Program-made: the position numbers and the translations under genes
Notes under the pieces: generated by a model
Told to the model about the DNA's origin: nothing
What the model saw: the letters and a program-made list of their open reading frames with translations, nothing else
Database searches by the model: none
NCBI GenBank assembly: GCA_001599755.1
Contig: BCHX01000003.1
Location: 2,949,289-3,013,288, forward strand
Reading direction: 5' to 3'
DNA: 64,000 nt
Source of the DNA: Gliomastix tumulicola
Lineage: Eukaryota; Ascomycota; Sordariomycetes; Hypocreales; Bionectriaceae
Part shown: piece by piece, positions 47,738 through 59,255 of the stretch
Position numbering within the stretch: position 1 is the first letter of the stretch
How the letters are laid out: every line of letters begins with the position of its first letter

Positions 47738-48489
47738 ATGTCCGACATCGCACAGCAAGAGGAGCAGCCGCAGCAGCGCGCGCAGGACCAGGACGGAGAC
47801 GAGCAAGTTCCCAACGATGAGGTTCGTCAGGTGAACATGCAAGAGGCGGGACTGTGTTTTCTTCAGCGCCTTTAACTTTCTGTGGTTTGGCCGGCCGCTG
47901 ACCCACGCCCGCCCATTAGGAAGAGATTTCGGCGATGAAGCGCCGGGTGGAGGAGATGGAAGAGGAGGCAAAGAAGCTTCGCGAAATGCAGGCCACGCTA
48001 GAGCAGCAGTCGAACGAGCTCAGCGACGACAAAGAGACGGTGGATGCGCGCAGCATCTTTGTAGGCAATGTGGACTACTCGGCCTCGCCCGAGGAAATCC
48101 AGGCTCACTTCCAGAGCTGTGGCTCGATCAACCGGGTTACGATCTTACTGGACAAGTTCTCTGGGCAGCCCAAAGGGTATGAGTCGCCTCCGAGAAATCC
48201 TCATTCGTTTTCGAGACGGGCAGAATTCCATACTGACGTTGTTTCTAGTTATGCCTACGTTGAGTTTACGGAGCCCAGCCTAGTCGCCCAAGCCTTAGTG
48301 CTGAACGAGAGCGTTTTCAAGGGCCGCAACATCAAAGTGACACCCAAGCGCACGAATGTCCCGGGTATGAGCCGTGGTCGAGGACGTGGTGGCCCCGGAC
48401 GTGGCGGCAGGGGTTTCGGAAGGGGTGCGCCCCGGGGGGCTTATCGTGGTGGCTACAGAGGTCGCGGTCGAGGATACGCCCCGTACTAG
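47738..48489 (+). CDS. PAB2: Nuclear poly(A)-binding protein Pab2 (PABPN1-type)
   Basis: Nuclear poly(A)-binding protein involved in poly(A) tail control and exosome-mediated RNA turnover. Three exons: 47738-47821, 47920-48176 and 48249-48489, giving 193 residues. A Gln/Glu-rich N terminus leads into a coiled coil (EEISAMKRRVEEMEEEAKKL), then one RRM with RNP2 SIFVGNVDY and RNP1 KGYAYVEF, then an RGG-rich tail (GRGRGGPGRGGRGFGRG) ending YAPY, the usual PABPN1 arrangement. Exon 1 could end at 47821 (GTTCGT donor) or nine bases later at 47830, which would add Val-Arg-Gln in frame. Introns are about 98 and 72 nt. Confidence 0.93.
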
Positions 48490-50432
48490 CAGTATGGACG
48501 CGAATCCCCGATCGCGAGGAGTGGTCATGCCAGTAGGGGCTCAAGAGAGTTCCTAATCGTTTCCGATGTTGAGCCCATGGATGAGATGGAGGAGGATCCG
48601 ATTACATAGAGACGTTGCAACAGCCTCCTCATCTTATGAGACAGGCCAGTCTGGTCAACTGGATAGCTTGCGCTTCCACTGAGGCCCCTAGGGTGATGAG
48701 AAGGGGATATACAAGACGGGGCGGGAGGTGTTGGCAATGCCTTGAGAGGCAATCTTTTAATTTGTATGAATAGCCGAAACAGGTCGGCCTTGGGAAATGG
48801 ATTGGGAGTTATTGAGGTCATCTTCTTCATTCGGATTTTCAGGCTACTCTGGGCCATAAGCTAGACGAGCGCTTTATCTTTTAATGGTGGACTATATGCG
48901 CATTCCATGATGTCTTTGGCTGAAGAAGGCTGGTACAGCGATTCTAGGTGAGGCTGATGAAGCTGTCATAGTCGATATCGGTGTGGCCCTCCATTGCGTG
49001 CCTCCTTTACGCTCCCAACGGTACCACCCGTGCAATAACATGGGTACTTCATTCCCGTCAATAGAATCTTCTGCCGGCATAGCATCGGTCTGTCTACCCT
49101 GATTCTATTGGTCATAACTACACCTATCCCGTTGCTCAACCATGAACCGCCGCCGTGCAGGAATAGAGTAGGACTCGCCGATGCAGAGACGGAAGTTCGG
49201 CGTCAGGAAGGTACGAGCCGGCCAAGTACCCGTGCTGGTGAACGGTACATGACATTTGCCAAGGCTGATGACAGTTCCGCGCGTACCTGCAAAGTGGCTG
49301 AGGACATGGGGTACCAGGTACCTCGCAAATGCAGCACTGCATCGCCTGGCAATGCACGCAAGCGCTGACCAGACAGAAGAGCGCATCCCCCCATCGCCCC
49401 ACCCACCCCTCTGGCACGCTGCTGCGTCTGGTGCCTCTGGTGGGGATTAATGGCCGGGATCTTTTGGAGGGGGGCTTGGATGGCTTCTGGTTGGAGGCTC
49501 GAGATCGAGCTGAGAGCGGGTGGAATGTTGTGGGATGTACAAGCGATGGAAGCGCTCTTCCGACCGTGCAAATGGGAGAGACATCGAACAGACTAGCAGC
49601 ATCAATAGAAGTGCCACCCGCCTGGCGCAGAGTCTGGCATTGACGAAGCCTGAGCATTAGTAACAGCGCGATGGCTGGCCAAATGTTTACAGGCAGGTTA
49701 GGTCAGTTTAGTGGGGCCGGGAAGGTACTACTAGTAGTACACAGCCAGAGGTACCTGCTACCAGCTGCAGCAGCGTCTGCCCCTCCTGGATTCCAGCACC
49801 CAGACTTTGCCTCGCCCGCCCAGAACAGCGTAGAAGAGTGGAAGGGTGGACGAAGAGTGGTCCCACGAACTCGTCCGGATACCTGCCCTTCCAGGTTTCC
49901 AACTAAAACACCGCCTTGCAGCGACAAGTAGCACTGGTCTCTCCTGCTACCAAACCTGCCGACGCAATCCTCCTGGCGACTGTCGTTGACGACCGCCGTC
50001 CAACGTGATCTCGACAGAACCAGATCGATCCTCTTCCCGTTTCTTTTTCCCTCCATCTCCTGCCACCGCCACCGACCGATCCATCTCGTGGCCCCCCTCC
50101 CTCTGCTGGTGCCGTTATTGACTGACATAACCAGGAGGGGTGACTGAACTGCTACTGGTCCAGGCGGTCTTGACCCTCGCCTTGTCCGTGGCTACAGTTT
50201 GTCTGCGTGCAACGTGCACAGCCTCTTGTCATCCACAACGGCTCCTCGTCCAACTCGTCATCAGGAGGCGCTTGCCTGCGCTTCAAACAGTACTTATTTA
50301 TTTATCCTCCCGTTTGTCCAAGCCACATCGTGCACCCCTTTTGATTGATTTCCGTCTACCGCCTCGATTCTCAATCCTTTGCCCGACGCTTCTCCGGAGC
50401 TCTGGTGCACGACCAGCCGACACATCGTCACC
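48490..50432. other. Intergenic region upstream of RSP5
   Basis: A 1.9-kb gap holding the PAB2 3' UTR and the RSP5 promoter. Open frames at 48525-48857 and 49105-49657 on the minus strand have no protein-like pattern. A perfect 16-bp palindrome lies at 49725-49740. Confidence 0.5.
49725..49740. repeat. Perfect 16-bp palindrome GTACTACTAGTAGTAC
   Basis: Self-complementary 16-mer about 700 bases upstream of the RSP5 ATG. It shares a 12-base core with the palindrome at 27133-27146. Confidence 0.95.
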
Positions 50433-53381
50433 ATGAGTCGCAGCGACTTGGGGCAGCCCAAGTGAGTCCATCTAACCTGCCGTCGTCGTCCCCCCCCCCC
50501 CCCCGGCCCTGTGAAGCCGTTGCTGCAGAATCGGAGTGCTAATGAGTGTCGTCGCCTAGCAGGCCCAACCTTCGAGTGACCAGTATGTCGATCGCGCCGT
50601 CTTCCTCCCTCCGACAAGTCGAAGAGCCATTTCGCTAACAAGACGACAGTCATCGCCGCTGATGGACTCTACAAGCGTGATGTTTTCCGTGCGTATCCTT
50701 CGGGGGGCTTACCCGAACGTCGTACAATTACTAATACCATAGCCCAGGCTTTCCCGATCCCTTCGCAGTCGCCACCATCAATGGTGAGCAGACGAAAACA
50801 ACTAGCGTCAGCAAGCGAACATTGAACCCGTATTGGAACGAGAGCTTTGACTTGTAAGGATAACCAAGCATTTTCGTGTCACTCAATCATGTTTTCAGCT
50901 GACCGGTCGCTGTGTACAGTACCGCTACGGAAGCAAGCATCTTGGCTGTGCAAGTATTCGATCAGAAGAAGTTCAAGAAGAAGGACCAGGGCTTCCTGGG
51001 TGTGATTAACATACGAGTGGGGGATGTGATGCCGGACCTGACACCAGAGGCTAATGGTATGTCGCCCTTTTTTTTTTAAGACTCGCCTTTGGCCTGCCTT
51101 GTCTTCCCTCATGCTTAGACAACGCTTTGTTCCTGGGCGTGCTTTGATGTATCTCTACGGAAGCGAAAGTTGTGAGACTGACCAAACTCCTAGACCAGAT
51201 GCTCACCCGGGATCTCAAGAAGTCAACTGACAACCTCGTCGTTCACGGAAAACTCATAATCAACCTCTCCTGCGATCTCTCGTCGCCGATCCGTACTGGC
51301 CAGGCTTCCTCCAGCAGGCCTACCCTTGCACCGAACCCATCGACTCTATCGACACTTTCAACGCCCGCCTCTGATAACCGACCAGGATCAGCCATGTCGG
51401 GTGGCCAGAACGGTGCAAGCATCTCTGGGCAGACGACCCTTCCTCATCGCCCAGCGAGCGTCACCAACGGTGGCGGGGGCGCACTCTCCCCGCCTGCCGG
51501 TCCTAGTCGGCAGGCGAGCCAGCTGAGCCCATTCGAGGATGCACAGGGACGTCTCCCAGCTGGCTGGGAACGTCGCGAAGATAACCTAGGCCGTACGTAC
51601 TACGTCGATCACAACACGAGGACCACGAGTTGGAACAGGCCCACTGCTAGTGGTTCCGACTCGCAGAACAACCGAGAAAGAGAGGCAAACACTCAGGTCG
51701 AACGGCAGAGGCACCAGAACCGCACACTGCCCGAGGACAGGACGGGTGCCAACTCGCCAACCCTTTCTGCGCAGCCCTCGCCGCAGGGCAGTCCCACTAC
51801 TGCTAACAGTACGGTTGCCAACACCAACGGCAACACGACTGTTCACACCGGCGCGACAAGCCCTGGAACTGGAGAGCTGCCGCCTGGTTGGGAGCAAAGA
51901 TGGACGCCCGAAGGGCGACCATACTTCGTTGATCACAACACCCGGACGACGACTTGGGTCGACCCCCGCCGACAGCAGTATATCCGGATGTACGGTGGCC
52001 AGAACAACACCAACGGGCAGATTCAGCAGCAGCCGGTCTCTCAGCTCGGTCCCTTGCCCAGCGGCTGGGAGATGCGTCTCACAAACACTGCGAGAGTGTA
52101 CTTCGTGGATCACAACACCAAGACGACGACCTGGGACGACCCCCGGCTGCCTTCCTCCCTCGATCAGAATGTTCCTCAGTACAAGCGAGACTTCAGGCGG
52201 AAGCTCATCTACTTCCGTTCTCAACCGGCGATGCGCATTCTGAGCGGGCAATGCCACATCAAGGTCAGGAGGTCGCACATCTTCGAGGATTCCTTTGCCG
52301 AGATCACGCGACAGTCCGCAACCGACTTGAAGAAGCGTCTGATGATCAAGTTTGACGGCGAGGATGGTCTCGACTATGGTGGTCTGTCCAGAGAATTCTT
52401 CTTCCTCCTCTCGCACGAGATGTTCAACCCCTTCTACTGCCTTTTCGAGTACTCGGCTCATGACAACTATACCCTTCAAATCAACCCCCATTCAGGCATC
52501 AACCCTGAGCACTTGAACTACTTCAAGTTCATCGGACGCGTGGTGGGACTGGCGATCTTCCACCGCCGATTCTTGGACGCCTTCTTCATTGGTGCTCTGT
52601 ACAAGATGGTGCTTGGGAAGGCAGTCGCACTCGCCGATATGGAGGGTGTGGACGCTGACTTCCACCGCTCTCTGCAATGGATGCTGGACAACGATATCAG
52701 CGGCGGCATCCTGGAGCAGACTTTCTCGACTGAGGACGAGCGGTTCGGTGTGTTGACCGTCGAGGATCTCATCCCCAACGGTCGCAACATCGAGGTCACC
52801 AACGAGAACAAGAAGGAGTACGTCGACCTGATGGTCAAGTGGCGCATTGAGAAGAGGATCGCAGAGCAGTTCCAGGCGTTCAAGGAGGGCTTCCATGAGC
52901 TCATCCCTCAGGATCTGATCAATGTGTTCGATGAGCGTGAGCTTGAGCTCCTCATTGGTGGCATTGCGGAGATCGACGTTGATGATTGGAAGAAGCACAC
53001 CGACTACAGAGGATACACTGAGTCGGATGAAGTTATCCAGAACTTCTGGTCGACTGTCCGGTCCTGGGATGGAGAGCAGAAGTCACGACTACTGCAGTTC
53101 ACCACAGGCACGTCTCGAATCCCTGTCAACGGATTCAAAGATCTGCAAGGAAGCGATGGGCCGAGACGTTTCACGATTGAGAAAGCTGGAGAGATAACAA
53201 ACCTGCCAAAGGCGCACACATGGTAAGCATAGACTCCCACCCATCAGCACGACTGGATATTGACACTAACGCTACCAACAGCTTTAACCGACTTGACCTA
53301 CCAGCATATAAGAACCTCGATGCGCTGCAGCACAAGCTGACCATCGCCGTGGAGGAGACGATGGGTTTCGGCCAGGAATAG
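50433..53381 (+). CDS. RSP5: HECT-type E3 ubiquitin ligase Rsp5/NEDD4 family
   Basis: Ubiquitinates plasma-membrane transporters and other cargo through arrestin-like adaptors. Seven exons: 50433-50461, 50564-50583, 50650-50688, 50748-50853, 50920-51056, 51194-53222 and 53282-53381, giving 819 residues. Order of domains: an N-terminal C2 domain (about 10-125, IIAADGLYKRDVFRFPDPFA, TLNPYWNESFDF), three WW domains at about 231-260, 339-368 and 398-427 (each LPxGWE..YFVDHNT), and a HECT domain from about 470. The catalytic Cys787 lies in LPKAHTCFNRLD; its TGC codon is split by the last intron. Exon 2 is 20 nt. Intron 1 contains a 15-C run and ends in tandem acceptors (TAGCAG). The C terminus ends ETMGFGQE, as in NEDD4-type ligases. 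Confidence 0.96.
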
Positions 53382-54202
53382 ACAAATATCGGATATCTAT
53401 GTGAAGAGAAGAACGGCAGAGTATGGGAACCACATACAGCTATATCCCGACGCCACAGTCCCACCATACTCTTTTTTTTTGTGTCGATTTTGCGAGTGTT
53501 GAGATTCAAGTCTGTAATCATCGGGTTCTTCGACCCCTATCTGTCAGGGGATTCGAGTCAACATTCATGTTTATGCTTCGGTTCTTTCCCATGGCGCTGG
53601 TAGGGTGTATGTCTCGACTTTCATGTTATTTCTGACGGGGAAGATGAAGGAGAGGGTATGTTATTGGGACTGCTGATACTGAGGCGTCCGATGAGCCTGA
53701 ACGGGGGAGCCTTTAGGGCCGAGTGACAACTTGATATCGGACTCTCAGGTGAACCCTATCATAGTACGAATAGCATTAGTAGTAACAACATTGGCTATAG
53801 TATAGCTAGGCCCCTATAATCGTCCCTTTACTATGAAAACTTGCTCCTCGCCATCATGACGCAGTCTGTTTAGGATTGGTATCTAATAGAGGTTTGATAG
53901 GAACTGGGTTGCTTCTGAGTCAGATCAAACCACCGTCATTATGCAGTGGCTTGCACGTGGTCCAAACGCTTCTCAGGCATAGAACCGGGTGGCTGTAACG
54001 TTCTGCATGATTTTATTGCAGATGGTTCTAATTGTGACATGAATCAATCAAACTCCTCCTAGGAGATATGTACACTGTCGAACATAGGGAATAGACTAGT
54101 AACACTGATGCGAGGCCCATCCTCGTTGTCCGCTTGCAACCCCACGGCGTTTTTTTTTTCTCATCTCGTATGCCGTCTTTCCCGCATCCTCCTTGTCCAC
54201 GC
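53382..54202. other. Convergent 3' intergenic region RSP5 / NDUFS7
   Basis: AT-richer DNA with the two 3' UTRs. No gene is supported. Confidence 0.6.
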
Positions 54203-55182
54203 TTATCGCCTGTACCACATCCTGGTGATCTTGGTGTTGCGCATCTTGCGCTGGAGCTGGAAGATGCCGTACATGAGAGCCTCGCTGGTGGGCGGGCAGC
54301 CGGGGACGTAGATGTCGACGGGGACGATGCGGTCGCAGCCGCGGACGACGGAGTAGCTGTAGTGGTAGTAGCCGCCGCCGTTGGCGCAGGAGCCCATGGA
54401 GATGACCCAGCGCGGGTCGGGCATCTGGTCGTAGACCTGGCGGAGGGCCGGGGCCATCTTGTTGGTGAGGGTCCCCGCCACGATCATGACGTCGGACTGG
54501 CGAGGGGAGGCACGGAAGATGATGCCGAGGCGATCCTGGTCGTAGCGCGGGGTCGAGAGGTGCATCATCTCGACGGCGCAGCAGGCGAGGCCGAAGGTCA
54601 TGGGCCAGAGGGAGGACTGCCGGGCCCAGTTTGCGATGACGTCGAGGGAGGTGCTTGAACTGTCTGTCAGCAGTCTTCCTATCTCGTGGATCGCGGTTTC
54701 CCTCGTGGGTATCGGGCGCTTGTGATTTGGATTTGGGGTGTGCCATTGATATGGCATCAGGGGCGACTCACAGGGCGTAGTCCAGCACACCCTTGGGCTT
54801 CTGCTCGCTAGGAAGGGGGACCTCCCTCCGGGGCTTCGCGAAGGCGCCGGCGGCACCGTGGGCGGTGAGCGAGCTGGCATCTCGTCGGTTGCCGGCCGTG
54901 AAGGGCGTGGTGGCCGCGGCGCGTAGAGGGATAAGGGCCGTGGCGGGTTTGACTGCTCCATTCCAACGTCAGCGGGATGCTCTTTCACTTTGTCTGCCTC
55001 CCAACGCTCCCCCCCGTTCCACATCCAGTACATCACGGGACACGTCCACTGCGGTCGAATTGAGTCCTCCGGGGGCGAATTGAGCTCGTGGTCGGCCGGG
55101 GGAGACGGCTAAAAGGGCAGCTAGGGGAATTTCACGCACCTCGCAGGGCCATCGAGGCCCCGAACCGCTGTGACGAGAGCAT
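54203..55182 (-). CDS. nuo-19.3: NADH:ubiquinone oxidoreductase PSST subunit (NDUFS7)
   Basis: Complex I subunit carrying iron-sulfur cluster N2, the last step before ubiquinone, in the mitochondrial inner membrane. Three minus-strand exons, 55182-55140, 54952-54772 and 54659-54203, give 226 residues; introns are 187 and 112 nt. The first two exons encode an Arg/Ala/Ser-rich mitochondrial presequence (MLSSQRFGASMALRVKPATA..). The core begins VLDYALSSTSLDVIANWAR. The four N2 ligands are present: Cys101 and Cys102 (GLACCAVEMMH), Cys166 (GSCANGGG) and Cys196 (PGCPPTSEALMYG). The symbol follows Neurospora usage. It diverges from the GT90 gene across 1.7 kb. Confidence 0.96.
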
Positions 55183-56876
55183 CCTGGCAGGTTGACGCGT
55201 GATCGACTCGGCTCGGAAGGACGCGGCTGTCGAGTTGAGGGAGAAGGAGTGGAGAGTTTGGTTGTTCGCCGCGAGGACGGGGATTTGGCAGGGCGAGTCG
55301 TTGACGTTTTCGAGGATCTTGTGGTGACCCGTTCGGAGCGAGCAAATGGGTGGACGGTGATTGGCTGGAGCGGCAGGCGGGCGTGGCGAGGTTTAGCCGG
55401 GCCTGATACCCGGGGGGAGCTTCACCGAGGGCTTTCGCTGGGAATGTCTGGGTAATACCAGCAGATTGAATACGGGTTTTAAGCTCTCTGGTACCGTGAC
55501 TTTCATCGGAAGTCATGGAACGTACCTATCTGCCAATTGTCATTGAGTCAGCTTGAATATTCAACGAAAATAGACTTCTGGTGGCGAGGGCTCACCACTC
55601 CAACCGTTGGTGGCGTTTCCTCAGCTACCCTAGACCACCAGCTAGTTCACAACGAGTTTCGATGGATGAGACGATGTCTGGACCTTGAACACTGGTTTGG
55701 GTAAATGGCTTCTGGATATCTACTGCGCCTCTGTGTGTTCTTCCGTTTTATGTACATGTATTGAGTGTGTGTTATTGCTTTACATTAAAAGGTCAGTGAG
55801 CCTCCTTTACGTCCGTAAGCACACTCAACCACTTTATGAACATTTGTAGGTGAGTACTTGGCCGTCTTTCTACGGCTTAAAATAGGAGAGTTTGCAACGC
55901 CATGCCGGAGCTATTTCAAGCAGCTGTCCCCCAGTGATCACCCGCGAGTGACTTGTCCTCGCGTATTGAAAGTATCGAATATCAACGTACTTTTAATGAG
56001 GTACATAGTACTTAGCTGTTGGCGTCGTGGTTCCTCATGTCTCAGCAATGTGCTAGAGACCAGGACAGGCCCGCATTGACTTCCTGTGATCGTCCACTAA
56101 TCTAGCCCTGCGAGCATTCAACAAGGTGTCCTTAGACTCAGAGTTGAACCTGCAGCACGTGAGACATGCAGGGACGCATCGGTGACGAAGGGACAAATGT
56201 TGGTCGGCGGTACTGACTAGTAGGGATACCGGTGCTGAAGATTTCCGTCACCGTCACCGTCACCGTCACCGATTCATTGGTGGAACGGCACGATGGAGAA
56301 TTCCAGTCCGTTGCGACCTGGAACAGCTGCAAGCAACCTGAACTACCGACTGCTAATTTACAGGGCAGGCTTCTAGAATGCGGGGCGCTGTCCCCCCTAA
56401 TCAACACCGTGGGCTTCTGTGAGTTTTCAGTGGACTTCAGTGGGCTTCACTAACAACGCCACTGGCTCTCCGTCCCGTTAGTGGATTCTATCCTGGCAGG
56501 TGCCTCATCTTCTGGGTCCATCCCCTAAACGTCCAGGGCTCCAGGCCGTCCCAGGAATCCATTCATTCAATCCTCCTGCCAAGCGTGGCCTCATCTGTCT
56601 CTCTCTCCCCTCCATCCCTTGCTCGTCCTGCGCAGAACATGGAACCTCCTCTCAACGTCGCTGCACCGTGTGAGATCAGGTATTGATGGCCGCCGACTGC
56701 AGGCCTGCTGCTGATAGCTTCTGCTTAGACCTGACGAATCATCAAGATTGCACTACCTAAAGGTACCCGGGGCTAATAATCTGACTCCCGTCCCGTCGTC
56801 ACTCCAATCGGCAATCCACGGCCAAAACGTCACCAGCGATTCAGGGCCGACGACTCAACACCGCGACTCGCCGGCG
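55183..56876. other. Divergent region NDUFS7 / GT90 gene
   Basis: Shared upstream DNA with a hexanucleotide repeat at 56245-56268. A CT-rich stretch (56575-56625) may belong to the GT90 leader. The GT90 frame is open upstream to 56748 but lacks an ATG there. No gene is supported. Confidence 0.5.
56245..56268 (+). repeat. (CCGTCA)4 tandem repeat
   Basis: Four perfect copies of a 6-base unit in intergenic DNA. Confidence 0.95.
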
Positions 56877-58685
56877 ATGGCCAAGTTCCTCGAACCGAGG
56901 GCATGGCCCTCCAAGATCATACTGCGCTACCTCATCGCCGCATTGATCTTTCTCTTCGCCGTCGCCAACTATGCGCACTGGAAGAACACACATGGCTGGA
57001 GCGCCACCAACCTCCGGGGGCCGCTTGCTCTGAAATCCGACCATCCTATCGCAAGGCTCATGAAGGAGGCTAGGGCGCACCAGGAGTATGTAATCTCCAA
57101 GCGCAGCTTCGACATCGACGCTGCCGCAGCTCAGTACCGGAAAAGGAGAGGGCGCCATCCTCCCCCCGGCTTCGATCGCTGGTTCCAGGCCGCCCTCGAG
57201 AGCGACGCTATTGTGGTGGAGGAGTACTTTGATCGCATATACAAGGACCTGACGCCATTTTGGGCCATCGAGACCGACACGATCCGGAACCGCGCGCACT
57301 CGTGGTCGTGGGTGGTGAGGGTTCGCGGTGGGAATGCCACGGGGGACGGTGATGTTGAGGGCCGCGTGCCTTGGTTGGAGCTCTGGACCAACCTCGTCGC
57401 GGAGTTCTCCATGCACCTACCCGACGTCGATATGCCCATAAACTACATGGACGAGCCGCGACTTCTGGTGCCCTTTGACGAGATCGCCAAGATGGTCGCC
57501 AAAGCCCAGGAGACAAGAGTCATGCCGAACCCCGAGAACGCTACGTCTGTCTACCGCGGCCTCTCCGAGCTCGACATTCACAAGCCCAAGATATACGACC
57601 CGAAATGGTCTGGGCCGAGTAACGAGTACTGGAACCTGGCTGTCAAGACGTGCGGGAAGGACACACCGGCTCATGGTGTCAAGGCCACAACCGATTACAC
57701 GACGCCTGCTGAGTTCCCCTCTGACTGGCAGCCCGAATACGCCTACAAGGGCTTTGTGAAGAACTGGACGGCCGCCATGGACCCCTGTCTTCAGCCTCAC
57801 CTGCGACAGCTGCACGGGAGCTTTGTTGAACCCATCAGTCTGTCCTCCACCAACGAACTCATCCCCCTTTTCGGAGGGTCCAAGCTTCCGATGAACAACG
57901 AGATCCTCATCCCTGGCGCCATGTACCTCACCGACAACGAGTTCTATTCCGGTGGCGAGTCACATGGTCCTCCGTGGCCGCGGAAAAGGAACGGCGTCAT
58001 CTGGCGCGGCGACGCGACTGGCGGGCGCACCAGGGAGACAACATGGCACCATTTCCAGCGTCATCGCCTCGTCGACATGCTCAACGCGACGAGCGTGGCC
58101 CGCGCTGAGAAGGAAGGCGGCCGTACTCGAACCTTCCAGCTCCCCTCGGCTGAGATGTACGAGAGCCCTCGCCTCGCCCAGAAGGGACTTGGCGACTGGA
58201 TAGGGAGCTTCGTCGATGCCGGATTCGTCCATCTCTGCCCGCCTGGAGAATGCGACTGGCTCTACAATCACTATACCGAGGTGGACGGCAAGCACATGAG
58301 CCAGCAGTACGAGTACAAGTTCCTCCCGGACACCGACGGCAACTCCTTCAGCGCCCGGTTCCGCGGCTTCCTCCGCTCGACGAGCGTGCCCCTCAAGGCG
58401 ACCATCTACGCCGAGTGGCACGACGACCGTCTCACGCCCTGGGCGCACTTCATCCCGCTGGACAACACCTTCCAGGACCTGTACCCCATCCTCGAGTTCT
58501 TTGGCGACAGGAACGGGGACGGCGACTACGCTGCCAGGGTCATCGCCGAGAGCGGGCAGCTCTGGGCGAGTCAGGTCCTCAGGAGGGAGGACATGAAGCT
58601 CTATGTCTGGCGGCTGCTCCTCGAGTGGGCGAGGGTGTGCGACGAGAACCGGGATACGCTCGGCTTCGTCGAGGACCTGCTCTGA
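56877..58685 (+). CDS. GT90 family glycosyltransferase (CAP10-like)
   Basis: Type II Golgi or ER membrane protein of CAZy family GT90, the family of Cryptococcus Cap10 and animal POGLUT/Rumi; in fungi these are thought to transfer xylose or other sugars, and the exact donor cannot be read here. Single exon, 602 residues. Start MAKFLEPRAWPSK is the first in-frame ATG. A membrane anchor at about 14-32 (IILRYLIAALIFLFAVANY) is followed by a lumenal stem and catalytic region. Family motifs: NGVIWRGDATGG, QYEYKFLPDTDGNSFSARF and FLRSTSVPLKATIYAEWHDD, then TPWAHFIPLDNTFQDLYPIL. Several N-glycosylation sequons and paired Cys are present. Confidence 0.88.
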   Translation: MAKFLEPRAWPSKIILRYLIAALIFLFAVANYAHWKNTHGWSATNLRGPLALKSDHPIARLMKEARAHQEYVISKRSFDIDAAAAQYRKRRGRHPPPGFDRWFQAALESDAIVVEEYFDRIYKDLTPFWAIETDTIRNRAHSWSWVVRVRGGNATGDGDVEGRVPWLELWTNLVAEFSMHLPDVDMPINYMDEPRLLVPFDEIAKMVAKAQETRVMPNPENATSVYRGLSELDIHKPKIYDPKWSGPSNEYWNLAVKTCGKDTPAHGVKATTDYTTPAEFPSDWQPEYAYKGFVKNWTAAMDPCLQPHLRQLHGSFVEPISLSSTNELIPLFGGSKLPMNNEILIPGAMYLTDNEFYSGGESHGPPWPRKRNGVIWRGDATGGRTRETTWHHFQRHRLVDMLNATSVARAEKEGGRTRTFQLPSAEMYESPRLAQKGLGDWIGSFVDAGFVHLCPPGECDWLYNHYTEVDGKHMSQQYEYKFLPDTDGNSFSARFRGFLRSTSVPLKATIYAEWHDDRLTPWAHFIPLDNTFQDLYPILEFFGDRNGDGDYAARVIAESGQLWASQVLRREDMKLYVWRLLLEWARVCDENRDTLGFVEDLL

Positions 58686-59255
58686 TGTTGCTTTCCTGGT
58701 TGTTGAGCTTGCCTCCTTTTTTTTTTTGTCATGGCTTCTATACCTTTTTTTTGGGGCTTGTTACTCAGCATAGGCGTTCAGGCGTTGTTGGATCCCTACT
58801 TGGAGACTTGGGCTGATGAGAGGCCCTTTCATTCTGCAGTCGCACACACCACTTGGTTATTTCCTATTACTGTCTTGGATATCATCATTGCTCAGCGAGC
58901 CCAGCGAACTCAGCGCTTCACGAATTCTGTATACTCACATCCATATATCGGAACCAGTCCAGGAGATTTGATGGACGTTAGGGTAAGGTAGTGATGGTAG
59001 ATACCCTTAAGAAACGAACTGCTTTGGATAATATATCGGGCATCATGCCTACTCTTTGATCGCGTTTACTCTTTCGCACCACTGGTTCAGTATGGAGACA
59101 GAGATATATCGAAAAATCCAAAATATCTCCAAGCGCTTCCGTTGTATTAAGATGTTCTATATAAAGAAGACCGGTTGGAAAACCCATGGCAGCCGTGAGG
59201 AAACAAAAACGCTTGTTCCTTTTACAAGGGGAGGGTATGTGTGTGTGTTATTATT
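58686..59255. other. Convergent 3' intergenic region GT90 / GYP1
   Basis: AT-richer DNA with T-runs at 58716-58727 and 58745-58752. It carries the two 3' UTRs. No gene is seen. Confidence 0.6.
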
